Shown: positions 53,074-60,039 of the stretch, one piece after another
Layout: each line of letters begins with the position of its first letter
Position numbering within the stretch: the first letter of the stretch is position 1
Source: CAVXUB01 sp963764805
GTDB lineage: Bacteria; Actinomycetota; Acidimicrobiia; Acidimicrobiales; Bog-793
NCBI GenBank assembly: GCA_963764805.1
Contig: CAVXUB010000003.1
Span: 248,001 to 312,000 of the forward strand
Length of the DNA stretch: 64,000 bases
Reading direction: 5' to 3'
Notes under the pieces: model-generated
Told to the model about the DNA's origin: nothing
Seen by the model: the letters and a program-made list of their open reading frames with translations, nothing else
Databases searched by the model: none
Translations under genes and position numbers: made by a program

Positions 53074-53640
53074 GTGCTCGTCGTTCTGGACGCCTGCGTG
53101 TTGTACCCCGCGTCGCTCCGCGACCTGCTGCTGACGCTCGCAGCACTCGACGCCTACGACGTCGCCTGGACGGAGGAGATCCTCGGGGAAGTGCGGCGCA
53201 ACGTCGTCGCCGATCATCCCAGCATCGATCCCGACCGCTTCACCGAGCACACGCTCGGGGCAATGCGTTCTGCCTTCCCTGAGGCGAGCGTGACGGGGTA
53301 CGAGCATCTGACGGGCACGCTCGACAACGATCCCAAGGACCGGCACGTCGCGGCCGCGGCGATCGTCGCGCGCGCTTCGGCCGTCGTCACCGTCAACGTC
53401 AGCGACTTCAACAGTGAGATGTTGGACGCGGCGGCCATCCGAGTTGTGACCCCAGGCGAGCTCGTCGAGGATCTCCTGCGCGACGATGCTGCGATAGTTG
53501 TCATGGCCGTCGAACATCTGGCTCGCCGCTGGACACGCCCAGTCCGATCGATCGCGGAGATCCTCGGCCTCCTCGCTCGGCACCCCACCATGGGTACAGC
53601 GGTCGATGCTCTTCGCACCCTGATGGCTGAAATCCAGTAG
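53074..53640 (+). CDS. PIN-domain ribonuclease toxin
   Basis: 188 residues from a GTG. PIN-type acidic residues occur in VVLDACVLYPASLRDLLLTL, in the Glu of WTEEILGEVRRN, in DNDPKDRHVAAAAIVARA and in VVTVNVSDFNSEML. These form the Mg-dependent RNase site. The C-terminal extension (EHLARRWTRPVRSIAEILGL) is longer than in VapC and typical of the PIN group that pairs with helix-turn-helix antitoxins. It cuts cellular RNA when free of its partner. Confidence 0.85.
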   Translation: MLVVLDACVLYPASLRDLLLTLAALDAYDVAWTEEILGEVRRNVVADHPSIDPDRFTEHTLGAMRSAFPEASVTGYEHLTGTLDNDPKDRHVAAAAIVARASAVVTVNVSDFNSEMLDAAAIRVVTPGELVEDLLRDDAAIVVMAVEHLARRWTRPVRSIAEILGLLARHPTMGTAVDALRTLMAEIQ

Positions 53641-53807
53641 TTCCCGTCACAGCACCCAAGTACCGTCAGCGCTCGCCTGACTTCGATATCGGCGCCGCAA
53701 CTCAGCGACTCCATCTGCTGAGGGCTAGCTGAGGACTAGAGCGCGCGAACGACGAGACAATGGTGCTGCTGAAGTGGGCGTTCACTAGTTGGCGGGTACA
53801 TCACGTG

Positions 53808-53824
53808 CACTTCCGTTGGAAGTA
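53808..53824. repeat. Palindromic repeat, copy 2 (relic of the Smr gene end)
   Basis: CACTTCC-GTT-GGAAGTA differs from copy 1 at two positions and would encode HFRWK followed by a TAG stop in the same way as the Smr gene end. No Smr gene precedes it, so this is an orphan copy of that 3' end. It lies 168 nt after the PIN gene. Confidence 0.55.
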
Positions 53825-53884
53825 GGCCAGATGTGAGGGGCTCTACGCGGGACTGAGCCGCTGACCGCCGTTAAAATTTGGCGG

Positions 53885-54439
53885 ATGGCGAGGGTGACGG
53901 TCGCCAAGAGTCGACGGGTGCAGTTGCCAGCCGAAGTGATGCGCGCGCTCTTCCTCGAGGGCGAGGTCGAGATGGACGTCGAGGTCGACCCGTTGGGCGA
54001 CGCCATCATCCTGCGCCCCACCCCGTTGCCGGAGCGATTCCGCGACGACGCCTGGGCGTATGACGCCCGCCACCTCGAGATGTTGGAGCGGGCCCACAAG
54101 GACTCAGCCGAGGGCCGTATCCGCCAGCTCAGCTGGACCAGATCCAAGCGGCGCCGGACACCCGACCACGTGGCATACGACTTCGTCTCGCTCGACGCCA
54201 CCGAGACGTTCGTCGAGTCCTACTCCTCGTCGGGGATGTCAGCTCCCGATCGCTCGCTGATCATGCACGCGCTGCAGGAGCTCGACCGCAAGCAGCACGT
54301 GCCGTCGATGCAGGTGCATCGTCTCGTCGCAGATCCCTTCGACGCCTGGGTGGCGTCGGCGGGGCGGGCGCTGCGAATCACGTTCGAGCGCCTCGACGAG
54401 GAGCGCGAACGGCTGCTCACCTGCGTCAAGATCCGCTGA
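53885..54439 (+). CDS. Single-chain AbrB-like antitoxin / RelE-like toxin protein
   Basis: 184 residues. The N-terminal 45 residues fit a swapped-hairpin AbrB/SpoVT-type DNA-binding domain (RVTVAKSRRVQLPAEVMRAL, VDPLGDAIILRPTPLPERF). A linker follows, then a C-terminal part that looks like a RelE/HigB-type toxin: DRSLIMHALQELDRKQHVPS, QVHRLVADPFDAWVASAGRA and LRITFERLDEERERLLTCVK. The two are normally separate genes. The frame is continuous; if one base is wrong it could be a fused misread, since a stop-start junction may be hidden near residues 85-95. TAAAAT at 53872-53877 is eight bases before the ATG, suggesting a leaderless mRNA. Confidence 0.68.
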   Translation: MARVTVAKSRRVQLPAEVMRALFLEGEVEMDVEVDPLGDAIILRPTPLPERFRDDAWAYDARHLEMLERAHKDSAEGRIRQLSWTRSKRRRTPDHVAYDFVSLDATETFVESYSSSGMSAPDRSLIMHALQELDRKQHVPSMQVHRLVADPFDAWVASAGRALRITFERLDEERERLLTCVKIR

Positions 54440-54462
54440 GAGAGCACGAGAGCCCGTCCGCA

Positions 54463-54523
54463 ACCAATACCCGCATAGGGCAAATGGTCGTTTAACAGCC
54501 ATTTGACACCTGCGCGTATTGGT
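54463..54523. repeat. 61-nt imperfect palindrome (hairpin)
   Basis: Outer arms ACCAATACCCGCA (54463-54475) and TGCGCGTATTGGT (54511-54523) pair at 12 of 13 positions; inner arms CAAATGG (54481-54487) and CCATTTG (54499-54505) pair fully around an 11-nt loop. It lies just after the AbrB/RelE-like gene and before the convergent zinc-ribbon gene. There is no T run, so it is not a classic terminator. It could be a bidirectional stop, a small mobile repeat or a recombination site. Confidence 0.6.
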
Positions 54524-54664
54524 CGTCGACATTCTCGTTGTCGCCGACATCCTCTCCTGACGGGTTGCCTTCGTCTGGGTACCCGCCGAGCGCCCGCTGA
54601 GAGGCGCTTGGTCCCCTTGCCAAATCGACGCTGCCCGCCACACAGCCCCCGCGAATGTCCGGAG

Positions 54665-55369
54665 TCACGAGAGGCCGGAGACGCCCCCACCGAGGATCTC
54701 GCCGGCGATCTTCCAAGCCTTCTCGTGATGGAACTGCTGCTCCAGCCGGTCGGTGGTCGAGTCGTTCAGCACCACGACCTGCGTGGGTGCCTTCAGCGCT
54801 GCGCCGCAGTAGGGGCACGTCTCGTCCCAGGTGTGCTCGACCGGCGCGCCGCAGTTCTCGCAGTGCATCTGACCCTGAGCGGCGACCACCGCCGCCGCCG
54901 GGACGCCCGTCCGACCGGCTGCCGGCATTGCGGCGAGGGCGTCCTTGTCGAGCCAGACCATCTCGCACGCCTTGCAGATCCACACCTGGCCGTGTTCTGC
55001 CGGACATGGCCTCATCGGATTGGAGCAGAACACGCAGGGACCCTCTGGTTGCACGTCCTCGGCGAAATAGCCCTGTTCCCAGATCGTGGAGGCGGGCTGC
55101 ACGCCGATCATGTGGCGCAGCACCGCGATGCCGCACAACATGGCTCCGCAGCCGGCGCAGTTGTAGCGGCGGCCACCGGGCGGGGTGCTCTCGCTGAGCG
55201 GCGAACGGCAGCCGGGACAAGCCAGCGGCGCCGCTCCAGCTCCGTCCGTCACGCCGATGAGAGTACACAGCGCGCACCCGGGCCGGCAGGAGCACGGTGC
55301 CACTTCAAGCTGGGTGATTCCTAGTGGTGCGGCCCGCCGCCGTATCGTACGGATCATGAGATTGCCCAC
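54665..55369 (-). CDS. Multi-zinc-ribbon protein of unknown function
   Basis: 234 residues with three Cys-pair sets: LACPGCRSPLSES then YNCAGCGAMLCG; GPCVFCSNPMRPCP then WICKACEMVWLDKDAL, which resembles TFIIB-type zinc fingers with the W-L-D motif; and HCENCGAPVEH then CPYCGAAL. At least two or three zinc sites are likely. The final 40 residues are helical (TTDRLEQQFHHEKAWKIAGE). No membrane helix. The start is uncertain; the first 50 residues may be untranslated. Proteins of this type often act as chaperones or in nucleic-acid binding. It is divergent from the oxidase-assembly cluster. Confidence 0.68.
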   Translation of the reverse strand: MGNLMIRTIRRRAAPLGITQLEVAPCSCRPGCALCTLIGVTDGAGAAPLACPGCRSPLSESTPPGGRRYNCAGCGAMLCGIAVLRHMIGVQPASTIWEQGYFAEDVQPEGPCVFCSNPMRPCPAEHGQVWICKACEMVWLDKDALAAMPAAGRTGVPAAAVVAAQGQMHCENCGAPVEHTWDETCPYCGAALKAPTQVVVLNDSTTDRLEQQFHHEKAWKIAGEILGGGVSGLS

Positions 55370-55388
55370 CGAGCACCGGGGCTGAGCG

Positions 55389-57336
55389 ATGCCGGGGATG
55401 GGTCACGGGCTGCCCTCGACCGATCCGACGGTCGTGGCCGCCTTCGACACAGCCCTCAGGCACCAGTTGCTGGTGGTGCTCGGGATCATTCTGCTGGTAG
55501 CGACCGCTTGGAGCTTCCTGCGGGCGGTTCAGCTCGAGGCGCGCGCTCGCCGCCAGCGCGGGCAGCAGGGTCAGCGGGGTCAGCAGGGTTGGTGGAGCCG
55601 CCGGCGACGGTTCGATTCCCGGCCGTCCTGTAGACGCTCCGATCACTGCAGCGCTCGAGCCGCTCGGCCGACGGATCTTGCGGATCGCCTTCGGGATGCT
55701 CTGGATACTCGACGGGATCCTGCAGGCGCAGCCGGCGATGCCGCTCGGGATGCCCGGGCAGGTTCTCCAGCAGTCCGCCGCCTCCTCGCCGTCATGGGTG
55801 AGGGATCTCGTCGGCTGGGGTGCCAACGTCTGGTCGTACCATCCGGTCACGGCGGCCGCCGCCACGGTATGGATCCAGGTCGGGATCGGCACGTGGCTCC
55901 TCGTCTCGGGGAAGGGGCGCTGGTCGCGCCTCGGGGGGTGCGCCGGCGCCATCTGGGCGCTCGTCGTGTGGATCTTCGGGGAGAGTTTCGGCGGGATCTT
56001 CGCGCCCGGGCTGTCGTGGATGTTCGGTGCGCCCGGCGCCGCCCTCTACTACTGCCTCGCCGGCGTGCTGCTGGCGTTACCGCTCCGTAGCTGGTCGAGC
56101 CAGCGGCTCGGCCGGTCAGTGCTCGGAGCGATGGGCGTGTTCCTGCTCGGCATGGGGGTCTTGCAGGCTTGGCCGGGGCGCGGCTTCTGGCAGGGGCACA
56201 TCGGGCGGGCTCCGGGAACCTTGACCGGCATGGTGAACTCGATGGCCGCCACGAGCCAACCCGGTCCCTTCTCGAGCGCCGTGACGGCCTTCGGCCGCTT
56301 CGTCGCCGGGAACGGCCTCGTCGTCAACCTCGTTGTCGTCATCGCACTGATCGCGACGGGCGCCGTCCTGGCGTCCTGCGGAGTATCCGGGCGTTGGCGT
56401 AGAGCGGCGGGCGTGGCGGTCGTGGTGGCAGGAGTCCTGGGCCTTGCCGACTGGCTCCTCGTCGAAGACCTCGGCTTCTTCGGCGGGGTGGGCACCGACC
56501 CGAACAGCATGCTGCCGATGCTGGCGATCCTTGCCGGTGGGTACGTGGCCCTCGTCCGCGCCCCGGCCGACGCCACCGCTCCCACCGAGGCCACCGCCCC
56601 CGCAGAGGCCACCGCTCCGGCGGGGGCCGCCGACGCAGCCGACGGGAACAGCCCATGGTGGGCCCGCATCAGGCCGGCCATGCTGCTGCGAGCATTCGCT
56701 TCGCTCGGCGCCCTCGGCGTGGTGCTGCTCGGGGCGTTGCCGATGGCCCTCGCCTCGACGAGCAGAACTGCCGACACGATCCTGGCCGTCAGCGTGGATG
56801 GCACGCCGCAGGCGGAGGACGTCCCGGCGGCGCCGTTCGTGCTGACCGATCAGCAGGGTCGGGCCGTCTCGTTGTCGAGCCTTCAGGGCCGGACGGTCGT
56901 GCTCGCATTTCTCGATCCGGTGTGCACGTCCGACTGCCCGCTGATCGCCCAGGAGCTGCGCCTCGCCGATCGGATGCTCGGCTCGGACGCCTCCTCGGTG
57001 ACGATCGTTGCCGTCGTCACGAACCCCGTCTACGACTCGATCGCCGACGTGCGCGCCTTCGACAGCCAGGAAGGTATGGGTTCGTTGCCGAACTGGCTGT
57101 ACCTGACCGGACCGGAGCGCTCGCTGCAGAAGGTCTGGGCGGAATACGGGATCCTCGCCCAGGTGGCGCCGGCAGGGGCGATGGTCAACCACAACGACGT
57201 GCTCTTCGTCATCGACCCGTCCGGCGTCGAGAGGTACGTGATGAGCTCGGATCCCGGGTCCGGCACGGCTGTCACTCGGTCGTCCTTCGCGGCGCTCCTG
57301 ACCGGCGAAGTGCGTACCGTCCTCGGCTCGCATTGA
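55389..57336 (+). CDS. Membrane protein fused to a Sco1/SenC-like thioredoxin domain (one frameshift)
   Basis: The ATG at 55389 opens a short extracytoplasmic start and one helix (LLVVLGIILLVATAWSFLRA). One extra base near 55,590 shifts the frame, which goes on as DGSIPGRPVDAPITAALEPL and about eight membrane helices. A Pro/Ala/Thr linker with TAPTEATAPAEATAP repeats leads to one more helix and then the Sco domain: APFVLTDQQGRAVSLSSLQG, the Cys pair CTSDC, and the His in VNHNDVLFVID. Cys-x3-Cys plus His is the copper site of Sco1, which loads Cu into cytochrome oxidase. The fusion to a polytopic part is unusual. CtaG follows two genes later. Confidence 0.82.
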
Positions 57337-58634
57337 ACGGGCACTCCCGCCTCACGAGCATCGCAACGGCCGCCTTGGCCGGCTTGGCGGGCTTGGCCGG
57401 CTGCCTGCTCGCGTCTTGCGGTGGAACACCCGGTGGCAGTGCCGGTGCCACCGGCCAGACTGGCTCGGCCACCACGATCGAGCGGCCGCCCGGGATGCCG
57501 TCCTCCCCCCTCGCCACGGGCTACTCCGGGGGAACCGGCGGCGCCGACTGGCTGGTCCTGCCGATGGGCAAGCTCGGCGATCCTGTGAACACCTTCTGGC
57601 AGGTCTTCTCGCTGGTGCCGGCTGCAAAGACCAAGGCACACAGGGAGAAGTGGGATCTCGTCACGCCGCCGGGTGTCGCCGCCAACGGGGGGATCGCCCT
57701 CGGCGGGACCGCCCTCGGGGGCGGGAGTGGTGGGGGGGAAGGATCGGTGGTGGCTGGTTTCGAACCGAGCCAGTACCTCACCTTCTCGCCCCTGGCGATC
57801 TCTGCCAACGGCGGCAAGAGCTGGCAGCAGGGCCTCCTTCCAGATGGGCTCCTCCCCGAGCCGTCGGTCATCGCCGAGGGCCCAGGGCTGAGCGCGGCAC
57901 TCGTGGGTGCCGCCGCTGATCACGGCGGCGAGCAGGTGGTTATCGCGGCTGGATCGCCGGGGGGATCATGGCGGACGCTGGCGGACGAGTCGGCGATCGC
58001 CCGCTCGCCGGCCGGGCGGGTCTGCGGGGTGCGCTTCCTGAGCGCAGTCGCCGTGGAGGCGGACGGGAGCGTGCTCGTCGCGGCGGCCTGCTCTCGCCCC
58101 GGGGCGGTCGGCATATTCACCGTGAGGGGCGGGACCGTGGCAGCTGCCGCACCTTCCGTCCCGGCGCCCTGGAGCTCGGAGAAGGTGCAGGTGGTGGCCT
58201 TGACCGGGACGGCGGCTCTACTGGACGCCGAGGGTGGCGCGTCCGGCAGCACGCTCCTTGTGGCATGGCGGGAGGCGAGCGGAAGCTGGACGATGTCGCA
58301 GCCGCTCGGGTCCGCGGGCGACGAGTCGTTGCGCGCCGTCGGGTTCGGGCAGCAGGGGAGCGTCGTCGTCCTCCTCGGGAGGTCGGGTGAGGCAACAGAG
58401 GTCGCCGCGGTGTCACCGAGCAGCGGGTCGTCCAATCCGGCCTGGCAGGCCTATCCCACACCACCCGCCTCGGCTGAGGACGTGGTGCTCGTCGGTTCTG
58501 CACCTGAGCTGGCGACGGTCGAGCTCTCGACCCTCACCCTCTACGCTCTCGAGAGGCCCGGTTCCTCGGGCAGGGTGGTCTGGCGCGAGAATCAGGTGAT
58601 CCAAGTACCGATCGAGTACAGCTCGAGCAGCTGA
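57333..58634 (+). CDS. Lipoprotein, possible beta-propeller, in oxidase-assembly cluster
   Basis: 433 residues from a TTG at 57333 that overlaps the upstream stop (TTGA). The signal has a lipobox (LAGCLLASCGG). The mature protein is Gly/Ser-rich with repeated strands such as FSPLAISANGGKSWQQGLLP, the S-x-D/N-x-G-x-x-W (Asp-box-like) pattern of propellers, and VAVEADGSVLVAAACSRPGA. One Cys pair (GRVCGVRFLS, AAACSRP) may form a disulfide. It is cotranscribed with the Sco-like gene and followed 13 nt later by CtaG, so a role in copper delivery or oxidase assembly is inferred. Confidence 0.72.
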   Translation: MNGHSRLTSIATAALAGLAGLAGCLLASCGGTPGGSAGATGQTGSATTIERPPGMPSSPLATGYSGGTGGADWLVLPMGKLGDPVNTFWQVFSLVPAAKTKAHREKWDLVTPPGVAANGGIALGGTALGGGSGGGEGSVVAGFEPSQYLTFSPLAISANGGKSWQQGLLPDGLLPEPSVIAEGPGLSAALVGAAADHGGEQVVIAAGSPGGSWRTLADESAIARSPAGRVCGVRFLSAVAVEADGSVLVAAACSRPGAVGIFTVRGGTVAAAAPSVPAPWSSEKVQVVALTGTAALLDAEGGASGSTLLVAWREASGSWTMSQPLGSAGDESLRAVGFGQQGSVVVLLGRSGEATEVAAVSPSSGSSNPAWQAYPTPPASAEDVVLVGSAPELATVELSTLTLYALERPGSSGRVVWRENQVIQVPIEYSSSS

Positions 58635-58647
58635 GCGGAGGCGATAG

Positions 58648-59676
58648 TTGCCAGGGATGAACCTGCGGTTCAGCGTGCACAACGCGTTGACGCATTGGGG
58701 GTTCAGTGCCTTCCCTCTCGCTGTGGCTGCGCTCCTGGTCTTGCTCGCGGTCTGGTACCTGCGCGCAGACTGGCGGCTGGCAGAGCGCGGGCGGAGATGG
58801 CGTGGAGCGAGGACGGCGTCTTTCCTCGCCGGGCTCGTCACCGTGGACCTTGCGTTCCAGTCGTCGATTGCCACCTACGCCGGCACGTACTTCCAGGCCC
58901 ATGTCCTCCAGCACCTGCTGCTGATGGTGGTGGCACCCCCGCTGCTGGCGCTCGGCGCCCCCTCCACCCTGCTCCTGCAAACGTCCGGCCGCACCGCCAA
59001 ATCCCGCTGGCTGCATTTCCTGCGGTCGTTCCCCTTCGCCGTGCTGACGCACCCGGTCACGGTCTTCTTCTTGTACTTCGGCTTGATGTTCGTCTTCTTC
59101 CTCACCGGCTTGATCGGCGTCGCGATGCAGCACATGGCGCTGATGGACCTCGTCAACGTGCTCTTCCTGCTCGCCTCGACCCTCTACTGGTGGCCCCTCG
59201 TCGGCCTCGACCCGATATTGCACTGGCGCATGAGCCACGGGCAGCGCCTGCTCGTCCTGCTGATGTCCTCGGGACTGGAGGCCTTCCTCGGGGTCGCCAT
59301 CCTCAACGACTCCAAGCCGATCGCTCCGATGTACTCGCTCGCCTCCACGCATGCCGGAGGCGCGCTGCTCTGGGTCTCGGCGGAGCTCGCCACCGTCGGC
59401 GCCTTCGTGCCGATCTTCCTGCAGTGGGTGCGTGCCGAAGCGCGCGAAGGTGCCCGCGTCGACAAGCGCCTGGGCCGACTGGAGCCGGGAATGCCGATCT
59501 CCCCCGGGGCGGTCGTCGATCCCGAGCATGTCTTCACGCCGTGGGAACTTGCCTGGATCGCCCGCACCGGGTCGGTGCCGGCGGTGATGGGTCCGATTAC
59601 GGCGCCGGCTGAGCGAGGCGTGCGCTCCGCGCCCGGGAGCCCTGCAACGCAGGCGGGCGCGCCCCCGGCGGGGTGA
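58648..59676 (+). CDS. ctaG: Cytochrome c oxidase assembly protein, CtaG (caa3 type)
   Basis: 342 residues. The TTG at 58648 has GGAGG six bases upstream and is preferred over the ATG at 58657. The caa3_CtaG fold shows seven membrane helices and the His motifs LTHWGFSAFPLAVAALLVLL, FQAHVLQHLLLMVVAPPLLA, HPVTVFFLYFGLMFVFFLTG, VAMQHMALMDLVNVLFLLAS and SLASTHAGGALLWVSAELAT. These His residues bind copper for delivery to the Cu site of heme-copper oxidase. The last 80 residues are a cytoplasmic Pro/Ala-rich tail, which overlaps the convergent DUF2277 gene by 80 nt. Confidence 0.9.
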   Translation: MPGMNLRFSVHNALTHWGFSAFPLAVAALLVLLAVWYLRADWRLAERGRRWRGARTASFLAGLVTVDLAFQSSIATYAGTYFQAHVLQHLLLMVVAPPLLALGAPSTLLLQTSGRTAKSRWLHFLRSFPFAVLTHPVTVFFLYFGLMFVFFLTGLIGVAMQHMALMDLVNVLFLLASTLYWWPLVGLDPILHWRMSHGQRLLVLLMSSGLEAFLGVAILNDSKPIAPMYSLASTHAGGALLWVSAELATVGAFVPIFLQWVRAEAREGARVDKRLGRLEPGMPISPGAVVDPEHVFTPWELAWIARTGSVPAVMGPITAPAERGVRSAPGSPATQAGAPPAG

Positions 59677-59863
59677 CCCAGGCGTCGAGCAGCCGCCCGG
59701 TCGAGGCGGCGATCTCTCCGACGGCCTCCTCGAATGCCGCACGGTTGGCGGGGGAAGGCGCTCGCGCTCCCGAGACCTTGCGGACGAACTGAAGAGCTGC
59801 TGCCTCGATCTCTGCCGGCGTCGCAGGCTCGGCGCCACGGAGATTGACGATGCTTCGGCACAT
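59597..59863 (-). CDS. DUF2277 family protein
   Basis: 88 residues from the ATG at 59863. MCRSIVNLRGAEPATPAEIE, AALQFVRKVSGARAPSPANR and FEEAVGEIAASTGRLLDAWV match the family closely, whose members start with MCRSI and have about 80-90 residues. Function is unknown; the Cys next to the start could be functional. Its 3' end overlaps the ctaG 3' end by 80 nt on the other strand, an unusual but credible antisense overlap, as both reading frames look genuine. Confidence 0.82.
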   Translation of the reverse strand: MCRSIVNLRGAEPATPAEIEAAALQFVRKVSGARAPSPANRAAFEEAVGEIAASTGRLLDAWVTPPGARPPALQGSRARSARLAQPAP

Positions 59864-59995
59864 GGACTCAGTTTCGCGCCAAAGGCAGGACGGCGGGCCG
59901 TCGCCAGCGATCGTAAGGGGAGAAACTACATCTATAGCTGCCACTTCTCGTCTTACGATTGCGAGGTCCACTGAGGACCCCACCAGCTACACCCG

Positions 59996-60039
59996 GGGTC
60001 GGGCCGGGGTCAGGCCAGGGTCAGGCCAGGGTCAGGCCA
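59996..60039. repeat. 11-bp tandem repeat, four copies
   Basis: GGGTCAGGCCA is repeated exactly at 60007-60017, 60018-60028 and 60029-60039, with a first diverged copy at 59996-60006 (GGGTCGGGCCG). The stop codon of the dehydrogenase gene lies in the last copy. It is probably replication slippage and can vary between strains. Confidence 0.75.

Noticed and set aside
55609..55620. GGTTCGATTCCC, similar to a tRNA T-loop
   Set aside because: The flanks do not pair as a T stem, no acceptor or anticodon arms are found, and the stretch is part of the Sco-like fusion gene in the corrected frame.
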